Of a stretch of 12,406 bases of DNA, positions 1 to 6,569 are shown one piece after another. The position numbers and the translations under genes are program-made. Every line of letters starts with the position of its first letter. The stretch's first letter is position 1. The notes beneath the pieces are model-generated. The model worked only from the letters and a program-made list of their open reading frames with translations. It had not been told where the DNA came from and made no database searches. The stretch is from Candidatus Latescibacterota bacterium (GTDB taxonomy: Bacteria; Latescibacterota; UBA2968; UBA8231). The stretch covers positions 18,818 to 31,223 of the forward strand of contig JAGWBY010000081.1 in assembly GCA_021295675.1 (NCBI GenBank), given 5' to 3'.

Positions 1-93
1 CCCTACTAATGCGGCGAGGACGAGGGCAATGGCGATCTGCCAGTGCAACGGAATGCCGATAAACCGCGAAAGTGCGCTACGCTGGCTCATCAT
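1..93 (-). CDS. Na+/dicarboxylate (SDF family) symporter, N-terminal fragment cut by window edge
   Basis: Only the first 31 codons are inside the window, reading leftwards. The visible protein begins MMSQRSALSRFIGIPLH and continues into a hydrophobic first helix (WQIAIALVLAALVG). This pattern is typical of the start of dicarboxylate/glutamate:cation symporters (SDF, GltP/GltT/DctA type), inner-membrane carriers that import C4-dicarboxylates or acidic amino acids with Na+ or H+. A clear AAGGAG Shine-Dalgarno (complement of about 99-105) precedes two tandem in-frame ATGs at 91-93 and 88-90, and either could be the start. The gene is divergent from the amidohydrolase at 160, with a 66-bp spacer. 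The family call rests on one helix, so another transporter class is possible. Confidence 0.55.
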   Translation of the reverse strand, partial: MMSQRSALSRFIGIPLHWQIAIALVLAALVG

Positions 94-104
94 TCATTTC
101 TCCT

Positions 105-133
105 TTGTCAATGGTCGGCCCGATTCGTAATCT
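105..133 (+). promoter_or_regulatory. Candidate sigma70-like promoter for the amidohydrolase gene
   Basis: TTGTCA at 105-110 (five of six -35 consensus bases) is followed after exactly 17 bases by TAATCT at 128-133. That hexamer keeps the three most conserved -10 positions. Transcription would start near 140, leaving a leader of about 20 bases before the ATG at 160. The opposite strand of the same stretch carries the Shine-Dalgarno of the divergent symporter. This is a pattern match only. Confidence 0.35.
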
Positions 134-159
134 TTCTCTCCAAAACCGAGGACAACACC

Positions 160-1246
160 ATGATCTACGACGGACACGCCTATTGCTTCCCGCCGCCGGG
201 CCGCAACGGGGGCTTCGCCGACCCCGCCGAGTTCTGGCGGCACCTACAGCTATTCATGGCCCAAGCTCGGCAACAGCCCTGCTGGCGGCGCACCGACCGC
301 GCCCCGGCTGACGCCACGGGCCTGTACGACCCCGATCTCCCCTGGCGCTTCGATGGCCTGCGCGACGCCGCTTTCCGCACCGGCGACCACGGCCTCGTCG
401 AGTGGACGGTGGAAGGCGAGGACTACGTGAAGCAGGCCCTGCCGCCGTGGACGGTGGACTTCGCCTTCCCCGCCGACAGCCTAGTGGCGGAGACGCGCGC
501 TCCTGCATCGCACCCCGTACATGGGTCTGGGCGACGAGTACATCGCCGACTGCTGCCGACGCCACCCAAGGCGGATCCAAGGCCTAGCCCACGTTCCCGA
601 ATGGTGGTTTCCCAGCAGGACGGACGACGCCGTCGCCAAGCTACAACGGGCAATCCGCGACCACGGCCTGTCGGGCCTGCAATTCATGCCTTTTCACCGG
701 CCCCTCTACGACCTCTCGCCCGAGTGGACCGGGCCCGACTTCGATCCTTTGTGGGCGGCCGTGGCCGAACTGGGCATCCCCGTGTTCTTCACCCTCGGCG
801 CAGCCAACTCGCCCGCCGCCTACCTCGACGAGCTGCATGCTCTGCGCGCCTGGATGGACCGCTTCCCCGACATCGACGTAATCATGACCCACGGCTTCCC
901 CTGGCGGATGTTCGCCGCCGAAGACCGGCTCCACGTGCCCGACGAGGTGTACGAGGCGGCACCCATCGGCCACCCGCGCTTCCACATCCAAATCCTCTTC
1001 GCCGTGTTCCTCCAGTCGCGCTGGGACTACCCCATGCCACAGATGCGGCCCGTCCTAGAAAAAATGGTCGAACGCATCGGTGCCGATCGCATCTTATGGG
1101 GAACGGACATCCCCATCGTGCTGCTGCACTGGACCTACCGCCAGAGCCTCGACTACGTGCGGCGCTACTGTCCGTTCATAGGCGAATCCGAAATGGCGGC
1201 GATCCTCGGCGGCAACATGGAACGGCTCCTGGGGGAGGGGCGGTAG
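160..1246 (+). CDS. Amidohydrolase_2-type metal-dependent hydrolase, frame broken near 490-500
   Basis: This is a TIM-barrel hydrolase of the amidohydrolase_2 (PF04909-like) group; members cleave or decarboxylate small cyclic or carboxylated substrates in the cytoplasm. The start is ATG 160, preceded by GAGGA at 149-153. The N-terminal part (160 to about 492) opens with DGHAY, the strand-1 metal-site position, where the usual second His is Tyr. The remainder lies in the next frame and ends at TAG 1244-1246. It holds MTHGFPW (His codon at 890-892) and LWGTDIP (Asp codon at 1106-1108), the family's later His and Asp. The frames join between VAE and RALLHRTPYMG. Homologous barrels normally have about seven residues here (pattern M-x-x-A-G-V-D), so about 20 bases are probably missing, not one. 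The intact downstream part alone could be called from ATG 521. It is either a decayed gene or an assembly fault. The substrate is unknown. Confidence 0.75.
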
Positions 1247-1319
1247 CCTACCCCAGCACGACTATCTTACTTTAGTCGCTGATGAGATGCCAAACAAGCC
1301 TCGCGGAAGAGGTTTTGTG

Positions 1320-1342
1320 TATGTTATTTGACAAATAACATA
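1320..1342. promoter_or_regulatory. Perfect 23-bp palindrome, candidate operator (copy 1)
   Basis: Arms TATGTTATTTG (1320-1330) and CAAATAACATA (1332-1342) are exact reverse complements around a single A at 1331. The site is AT-rich inside a GC-rich region and lies 50 bases upstream of the ATPase start. The centre contains a perfect -35 hexamer TTGACA (1328-1333). A TGTTAT that could act as -10 begins only 20 bases further on, which is longer than usual. The symmetry suggests a dimeric DNA-binding protein; which one is not shown. Confidence 0.6.
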
Positions 1343-1352
1343 TATTCCGTGC

Positions 1353-1374
1353 ATGTTATTTACTAAATAAACAT
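1353..1374. promoter_or_regulatory. Imperfect 22-bp palindrome, candidate operator (copy 2)
   Basis: ATGTTATTTA (1353-1362) faces AAATAAACAT (ending 1374), which is one inserted base away from perfect symmetry. The left arm repeats the left arm of copy 1 at a distance of exactly 32 bases (1321 to 1353), about three helical turns, so two bound dimers would lie on the same DNA face. The site ends 18 bases before the ATPase start codon, where a bound protein could block transcription or the ribosome site. Confidence 0.5.
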
Positions 1375-1392
1375 CACAGAAAGAGGTTTAGT

Positions 1393-2862
1393 TTGGCTGT
1401 TTGGACCCCGCACTTCTCCGACTTTGAGCACGTCTTTGCCGAACAAAACCCGTGGCAGAGCCAAGGAGCCGTACCGCCATCGCTGGCCCCTCCGGTCGAA
1501 CGACCACTAGCTCAGTTGCTGTGGCAGCGGCTCCTGCGCGACGAGCCGCTGCGCTACCAACTCGTGCTCGGACCGCGCCGAGTGGGTAAGACTACCGTGC
1601 TCTATCAGACCGTCCGCCATCTTCTAAGACGCGTCGAGCCGCGGCAAGTCTGGTGGTTGCGCATGGATCACCCTCTCCTCCTGCAGATGCCGCTCGGCAC
1701 CCTCGTACGTTCGGTATTGGACGCGAGTGCTGCCACCACCGACCGCCCTACCTACCTGATGCTCGACGAACTCGTGTACGCGGCCGACTGGGATCTATGG
1801 CTAAAGACCTTCTACGATGAACGGTGGCCGGTGCGGATTGCAGCAACGTCGAGTGCTACCGCCGCCCTGAGAGAGCGCCGGGTCGAGAGCGGAGTAGGGC
1901 GCTGGGAGGAACAGTACCTGATGCCCTACTTGTTCGACGAATTCCTTCACTTGATAGAGCAGCAACACGAGATCGCCGTCGCGCACACACTCGGCCAAAC
2001 TCTGCGCACCTTGCCCCCCGGTCAGCCTGCTGATGCGACACTCGGCCGGTGGCGTCGCGCCTTCCTGTTTGTCGGAGGCTTCCCCGAACTGCTCGTCCGC
2101 CAGTACCGCGACGAACTCGACGAACAGCCGGACGAATCGAATCTGCTGTTAGCGTCGCAACAGGTTCTCCGCAGTGACGCCGTAGAGCGAGCCATTTACA
2201 AGGACATCCCCCAGTCATTTGGGGTGAATAACCCGATGATGCTAGAGCGCGTTCTGTACGTGCTAGCCGGGCAGATCGCCGGTCTCCTGTCGCCGTCGAA
2301 CATTGGTGCCGATCTCGGCCTGTCCCAGCCGACTTTCGACCGCTATCTCTCATATCTAAAGCGAGCCTTTCTCGTCTTCACCCTGTCGAACTACTCCGGG
2401 CACGAGGTTAGTGTCCAACGTCGGGGCCGCAAGCTGTACTTCGTCGATGGAGCGGTTCGCAACGCCGCCCTGCAACGCGGCCTCGCCCCGCTCGACGATC
2501 CCGGGGAGATGGGCACTCTCATCGAAAACCTTACAGCGGCGTCGCTCCACACCTTGAGCGTTCACGCCGGCCTGCGGCTCCACCACTGGCGCGACGGCAA
2601 CCGCGAGGTGGACCTAATTTTGGAGGATCCGCACCAACCGCTTGCCTTTGAGATCGGCACTTCGATCCATCATTCTCGTTCGGGTCTCCTCGCCTTGATG
2701 GAAAGGCACAAGCACTTCCGCGGACACAGCTATCTCGTCTCACCACAAGCGGTGGTCCGCCACCCCGATGATACTGGAATGGGGACCCTCCCGCTCGACA
2801 CCTTCCTGCTCGCCGTTGGCGCTCAAGCGCACCAAGCCCTCGCCGACCGCCTGCGGAGCTGA
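1393..2862 (+). CDS. AAA ATPase with C-terminal DUF4143 domain
   Basis: The 489-residue protein belongs to the large family of prokaryotic AAA ATPases joined to DUF4143, whose cellular role is mostly unknown. Residues 60-68 form Walker A (GPRRVGKTT) and 122-127 Walker B (LMLDEL). RIAATSSATAALRER from about 148 matches the sensor strand, followed by a GRWEEQYLMPYLFDEFL segment typical of the family. The DUF4143 part has a helix-turn-helix-like stretch (LSPSNIGADLGLSQPTFDRYLSYL) and a PD-(D/E)xK-like end, ENLTAASL then REVDLIL and AFEIGTS. The usual Lys of the E-x-K motif is Gly, so nuclease activity is unlikely. The start is TTG 1393, with AGAGG at 1382-1386 six bases upstream; no ATG lies nearby. 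It has its own palindromic upstream region and no co-directional partner. A toxin-antitoxin-like or defence role is sometimes suggested for relatives, but nothing here proves it. Confidence 0.85.
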   Translation: MAVWTPHFSDFEHVFAEQNPWQSQGAVPPSLAPPVERPLAQLLWQRLLRDEPLRYQLVLGPRRVGKTTVLYQTVRHLLRRVEPRQVWWLRMDHPLLLQMPLGTLVRSVLDASAATTDRPTYLMLDELVYAADWDLWLKTFYDERWPVRIAATSSATAALRERRVESGVGRWEEQYLMPYLFDEFLHLIEQQHEIAVAHTLGQTLRTLPPGQPADATLGRWRRAFLFVGGFPELLVRQYRDELDEQPDESNLLLASQQVLRSDAVERAIYKDIPQSFGVNNPMMLERVLYVLAGQIAGLLSPSNIGADLGLSQPTFDRYLSYLKRAFLVFTLSNYSGHEVSVQRRGRKLYFVDGAVRNAALQRGLAPLDDPGEMGTLIENLTAASLHTLSVHAGLRLHHWRDGNREVDLILEDPHQPLAFEIGTSIHHSRSGLLALMERHKHFRGHSYLVSPQAVVRHPDDTGMGTLPLDTFLLAVGAQAHQALADRLRS

Positions 2863-2928
2863 GCAGTTCCTCGGGAGATTGATTGTCTATTGTCACCAGC
2901 CCAAAAAATTAAGCGAGCACTCCGATTA
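2863..2928. other. Spacer between ATPase stop and inserted element
   Basis: This 66-bp non-coding stretch is AT-richer than the flanking genes. It contains a short A run (ccaaaaaattaag, 2901-2913) but no hairpin followed by a T run, so I see no intrinsic terminator. The next 172 bases are the inserted element with its target duplications. Together they form the whole gap between the convergent ATPase and dehydrogenase genes. Confidence 0.5.
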
Positions 2929-2936
2929 CAGGCTGC

Positions 2937-3092
2937 CTAAGTACACGACAGTAGAGCGGTATGAGATGCTTCGCTTCGCTCAGCATGACAACATGGGCGT
3001 TATCACCTGTCATGCTGAGCGGAGCGCAGCGGAGTCGAAGCATCTCAAATCTCCCATGCCTAACGTCCATTGGATTACTGTCGTGTACTTAG
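2937..3092. mobile_element. 156-bp MITE-like element with 17-bp TIRs and 8-bp target duplication
   Basis: CTAAGTACACGACAGTA at 2937-2953 is repeated as an exact reverse complement at 3076-3092. Immediately outside, CAGGCTGC stands at 2929-2936 and again, in the same orientation, at 3093-3100: a perfect 8-bp direct repeat, as expected of a target-site duplication. The interior has no plausible protein and is largely one inverted repeat. Short size, terminal inverted repeats, target duplication and no transposase together define a non-autonomous miniature transposable element, presumably moved by a full-length relative elsewhere in the genome. It sits in the convergent gap 17 bases beyond the dehydrogenase stop codon, a harmless landing place. 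Its internal hairpin could also form in transcripts entering from either side and act as a terminator or RNA-stability element; that part is inference. Confidence 0.8.
2962..3047. repeat. Internal long inverted repeat of the MITE
   Basis: The left arm (2962-2990, 29 bases) starts TGAGATGCTTCG and ends CTCAGCATGACA. The right arm (3008-3047, 40 bases), read on the other strand, has exactly the same 12-base ends but a 16-base GC-rich centre where the left arm has 5. A 17-base loop separates the arms. The two arms therefore differ by an 11-base indel and can pair into a long hairpin with a bulge. Sequences of this GAGATGCTTCG...CAGCATGACA kind are common dispersed palindromic repeats in environmental bacterial genomes, as far as I recall. 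Confidence 0.75.
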
Positions 3093-3116
3093 CAGGCTGC
3101 TTAAACCGAACTCACG

Positions 3117-5084
3117 TCATTTTAACAGCGTCAGCGACCGACTCTCTTGGTAATTGCCCGCGGTAAGCTGGTATATATAGGTGCCGCTGGCCACGGCTCG
3201 GCCACGGTCATCGCGCCCGTCCCACTGCACCTCGTAGCGTCCCGCTGCCAACCAGTCCTGCACTAAATCGCGGATCTTCTGTCCGGCGGCATTGTAAACG
3301 GTCAGTTCCACTAGCCCTTCGCCGCCCACCTCGTAGGCGATGGTCGTGTTAGAGTTGAAGGGATTGGGATAATTCTGTGCCAGCGCGTACCCGTCGGGCA
3401 CACTGCCACTTTCTTCTTCCACAGCAGTGGCCGAACTACCGGGCAGGGTAATCTCCCACAAGCCGCGACCGCCACTCCACTCAATCACGTAGATCTTGTT
3501 GCCGATGATCTCGGCGTCAATAGGGCCGCTGAAACCCTCGACGATCCGGGTCATACGCGCCTGATAGTTATCTCCCACCTTCTCCAAGTCCATGTGGATG
3601 AGGTCCTCGTCCGGGTCGTCGAAGGGGTTGATCAGGTTGCAGCAGTCCCCACCGATGCGCAACACAAAGCCGTCGCCGCGAAACTCGGGAGCCAAGGCCT
3701 CTTCTACGTCAAAGACCAGTCCCAACGGCGAACTATGCGGCGTAAAAGTATAGGCTGCTCCGCCCTCGTCGCTGGCGTCGCGCACCTCGCCCGTATTCGG
3801 ATCGCGGTAGCGGTCGGCGTCGGGTCCTAGATTGAGAACCGGATCGGCAAAACGGTCCACGGGCGGGGGTGGATAGGTCGGATCGTTGTAAAACAAGCCG
3901 CGATCCCTAGCGTCAGAGCGGGTCAGCAGGAGCAAGTCCGCGGCCGGGTCGTAGTTGGGGAAGCGCTGGGCTGTGTCCATTGCCCCCATGCGCCAAGGGA
4001 AGCCATAGTGCAGCCCCTGCCGCACCCAGCAGACCTCGTCGGCCATATCGCTGTCCGGGCCATTGTCCGCGGCAAACAGATCGCCGTTGGCGGCAAAGGC
4101 CATGTCAAAGGCATTGCGGAACCCGTCGGCGTACAAGTAGCCCGAAGCCTGCAGCGCCTCCTCAGCGGCCGGGATCAAAAGATCCTCGCCATCCGCCGGC
4201 ACCCGAAAAATGGCCGACGACAAGGGCAACTCGCGCGCCCCGGCAAAAGCCCCATCCTCGGACAGCTCGCCGTGATCGGTGCGAGACCCCGAATTGACGT
4301 ACACAAAGCGATCGTCCGGGCTGAGGACAATGGCCGGATGGGGATGGTTCTTGGTGCCGGGGGGAATGCGCTCAGTGCGGGCCACCGTAGTCCACTCAAT
4401 GTTCTCTCCGTCGCGCACCCCACGCACCACATTGATGACCGTGTTGCCGCTGTTGCCGCCAATGTAGAACGTGCCGTCCGCCGCAATATCAAAGCCCTGA
4501 GTGTCGTTGAGCTTGTGGTCCGCGGAAGTAGCAATTCGCTCTTCACCCGAAGCATTGGCCGCCTCCACGTCGAGCACCACGTACAGGGCACCCTCGGCGT
4601 CGAAGTAGATGGCCCGAGGGAAGGCGATGCCATAGTCGTCCAAATTGGCCACCTCTGTGTTCGGTGGGGTGATGATGCGGTTGTTGCGCGTATCGAGGAC
4701 GTGGATTTTATCTTCGATCGGGTCGGTCGCCCGGGTTGCAGCCGCCGCGGCCGCGACGCGGATTTCGTCGATGGGCACTCCTTCGGGCATCCCCTCAGCA
4801 GGACGGAACTGGGTCCAAGTCCACGCTCCCTCGGCGTTGCGCACCCCTCGGGCTATGGTCTCGCCGATGCGCTCGTCCTCGCCCTTGATCTGAATGCGGT
4901 AAATAGTCCCCGTAGCCGTGAGGGTGTACAGGGTGTTGTCGCGCGGGTCCTTGGCAATGCGCATGGTCCGCCGACTCACATCGAGCAAATGGCGGACTTG
5001 AACATCGTCGTGCAGGGACCGGGGATCGGCACCAGCAGTGCCTAGAGTCCAGCCGATTAGGACTATTCCGATAATCTTTCGCAA
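3117..5084 (-). CDS. Secreted PQQ-dependent sugar dehydrogenase-like beta-propeller with type IX-type C-terminal tail
   Basis: The 655-residue protein opens with a signal peptide (MRKIIGIVLIGWTLGTAGA). Residues about 40-545 form a beta-propeller of the glucose/sorbosone dehydrogenase kind. Typical blocks are KNHPHPAIVLSPDDRFVYVNSGS (from 245, His near the expected catalytic position), GFRNAFDMAFAANGDLFAADNGPD (321-344) and HYGFPW (359-364). Such enzymes oxidise sugars or alcohols outside the cytoplasm using PQQ; PQQ use here is inferred. Residues about 563-655 form a FlgD-Ig/type IX sorting domain (NYPNPFN at 571-577, WDGRDDRG, SGTYIYQL). It is longer than usual stand-alone dehydrogenases because of this tail. 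The start is TTG 5082-5084, with GAGGAG eight bases upstream. It lies 30 bases downstream of the cytochrome gene in the same operon, so that cytochrome is the likely electron acceptor. It is intact, with no breaks. Confidence 0.8.
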   Translation of the reverse strand: MRKIIGIVLIGWTLGTAGADPRSLHDDVQVRHLLDVSRRTMRIAKDPRDNTLYTLTATGTIYRIQIKGEDERIGETIARGVRNAEGAWTWTQFRPAEGMPEGVPIDEIRVAAAAAATRATDPIEDKIHVLDTRNNRIITPPNTEVANLDDYGIAFPRAIYFDAEGALYVVLDVEAANASGEERIATSADHKLNDTQGFDIAADGTFYIGGNSGNTVINVVRGVRDGENIEWTTVARTERIPPGTKNHPHPAIVLSPDDRFVYVNSGSRTDHGELSEDGAFAGARELPLSSAIFRVPADGEDLLIPAAEEALQASGYLYADGFRNAFDMAFAANGDLFAADNGPDSDMADEVCWVRQGLHYGFPWRMGAMDTAQRFPNYDPAADLLLLTRSDARDRGLFYNDPTYPPPPVDRFADPVLNLGPDADRYRDPNTGEVRDASDEGGAAYTFTPHSSPLGLVFDVEEALAPEFRGDGFVLRIGGDCCNLINPFDDPDEDLIHMDLEKVGDNYQARMTRIVEGFSGPIDAEIIGNKIYVIEWSGGRGLWEITLPGSSATAVEEESGSVPDGYALAQNYPNPFNSNTTIAYEVGGEGLVELTVYNAAGQKIRDLVQDWLAAGRYEVQWDGRDDRGRAVASGTYIYQLTAGNYQESRSLTLLK

Positions 5085-5114
5085 TGTGAACGCTCCTCGC
5101 AGATGAATTGAATT

Positions 5115-6569
5115 CTAGCGCACCAGCACCAACTGCCGGGCTGCCGAGTAGTCCCCCATTCGCAAGCGATAGAGGTACGTACCGCTGGCGGCCAAGCCGC
5201 CGTTTTCTGTCCTACCATCCCAGCGCACCGTATAAGACCCCGAAGCCTGCTCGGCCTGCACTAAGGTGCGCACTTTCTGACCCACCGCATCGTATAGGGC
5301 CAATTCCACTGGGCCGGTCTCGCCAACCTTATAGACGATGGTGGTATGGGCATTGAAGGGATTGGGGAAGTTCTGCGCTAAGCTAGCTTCTCCTGGTACA
5401 GTCGCCAGTCCTTGTACGGCAGTAGGCTGGTCCATACTGGTGATCCAGCGGCGGATCAGATCGCTGCCTTCCCAATCAACCAAGGTGGAGGCCACCGGCG
5501 GCATGCGATTGGAGGAAAAGGTGAGCAGGCGCAAGTACAGGGTGGAGTTATCTGGATTGCCTGGAGTGATGATAAACCCTTCTTCCGTACCCAAAGCACC
5601 CAAGGAAGGCACCCAGCTTAGGGTGTTGGTATCCTCTATGGGGGTGTCGTACCGCAGGTCGATGGTAGAGCGGCTGACCACATTGGGGCGATGGCAGTGA
5701 GCGCAATTGGCCGCCAGATAGGAGCGGCTGCGGTCCGCCAGCGGCAGGCTTGCATCGGTGGGGTCGGCCCACTGGGGGAAACCGTCGTAATTCTCGCCAA
5801 TATCCTCAGTGAACAGACCAATGTGGTTTAGGGTACGCAATTGGTTATCTACAATGCCACCGTAGTAGTACGAGCGATTCATCTGAGCCGTATTGAGCCC
5901 CAAGACATAGCCGGCCGGTCCGGTATGGCACAAGGCGCAATCTTCGGGTCCGGGATAGAAATGCACGTATTCGCGGAAGCCGTCTTCGGCTTCTGGATCG
6001 GCGATGAGATAGGACTGGGTCGCCGCCTCTTCGAGCAATATCGCATCCCTGCCCTCCAGATCCCACATATAGCTAAAACCGTCCCAAGCATCAGTTGGGC
6101 CGCGCTTGACCAAAAAGCGCGTCTCGACAATATGCCGACTGGCCAAATTACCCTTTTCCAACTCTAGGTAGAAATTCTTCACCACCACCGCGTTGGGGGG
6201 AAATTTCCACACACCAGCAGCGGAAAACTCAATCTGGCTCTGCCCGGGTAGAGCGATAAAGCGGGTCTTGGCCGTCCCGTCGGACCACAATACCGAATTG
6301 ACCCCGTAGGGAATGAGGCCCGCAGCCGGGGTCCGGGCCGCCACATTGCTAAACAGGCCCGACTCGGAGACGGTCTGGGGCACTCGTCCCTCGACCGGGG
6401 CGATGAGCAAAGAATTGTTCGGCACCCTTTCTTGCAGGCCGTACGGGGCCTGGGCTAGGACGACCGAGGGGGCCATCAGAATTGGTAAAACAATGAACAG
6501 TAGCATGACCGTCCGGCTTGGGGAGACGGCGAAACAGGAGAAGTAAAACCGCTTGCGCCAACCCCTCAC
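5115..6569 (-). CDS. Secreted diheme c-type cytochrome with type IX-type C-terminal tail
   Basis: The 484-residue protein resembles the SO_2930/HNE_0200-like diheme cytochrome group. Two heme c motifs are visible, CALCH (211-215) and CAHCH (289-293). RMPP (Met356) is a likely distal ligand for the second heme, and Met230 (LNTAQMNR) is a candidate for the first. MLLFIVLPILMAPSVVLAQA (22-41) is a signal-peptide core, so heme attachment and function are extracytoplasmic. Residues about 392-484 form a FlgD-Ig/type IX sorting domain (NFPNPFN at 400-406, WDGRTENGG, SGTYLYRL) homologous to that of the next gene. The GTG start at 6567-6569 overlaps the stop of the upstream gene (GTGA), suggesting translational coupling. 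An ATG at 6504-6506 is an alternative that leaves a standard-length signal peptide but has no clear Shine-Dalgarno. It probably passes electrons from the adjacent dehydrogenase to the respiratory chain. Confidence 0.8.
   Translation of the reverse strand: MRGWRKRFYFSCFAVSPSRTVMLLFIVLPILMAPSVVLAQAPYGLQERVPNNSLLIAPVEGRVPQTVSESGLFSNVAARTPAAGLIPYGVNSVLWSDGTAKTRFIALPGQSQIEFSAAGVWKFPPNAVVVKNFYLELEKGNLASRHIVETRFLVKRGPTDAWDGFSYMWDLEGRDAILLEEAATQSYLIADPEAEDGFREYVHFYPGPEDCALCHTGPAGYVLGLNTAQMNRSYYYGGIVDNQLRTLNHIGLFTEDIGENYDGFPQWADPTDASLPLADRSRSYLAANCAHCHRPNVVSRSTIDLRYDTPIEDTNTLSWVPSLGALGTEEGFIITPGNPDNSTLYLRLLTFSSNRMPPVASTLVDWEGSDLIRRWITSMDQPTAVQGLATVPGEASLAQNFPNPFNAHTTIVYKVGETGPVELALYDAVGQKVRTLVQAEQASGSYTVRWDGRTENGGLAASGTYLYRLRMGDYSAARQLVLVR

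Noticed and set aside
1299..1316. CCTC/GAGG mini-hairpin followed by TTTT after the amidohydrolase gene
   Set aside because: A four-base stem is too weak to call as an intrinsic terminator.
1320..1374. CRISPR-like array from the 32-bp spaced palindromic repeats
   Set aside because: Only two imperfect copies, no distinct spacers and no cas genes; operator-like sites explain them better.
2768..3166. A 132-codon open frame across the inserted element containing an HAERSAAESKHL-like stretch
   Set aside because: It overlaps the ATPase end and runs through the hairpin repeat. Such peptides are translations of dispersed palindromes, not proteins.
4008..5045. A 345-codon plus-strand open frame opposite the dehydrogenase gene
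   Set aside because: It mirrors the codon pattern of the minus-strand gene, which has a signal peptide, propeller motifs and a sorting tail. GC-rich antisense frames often stay open.
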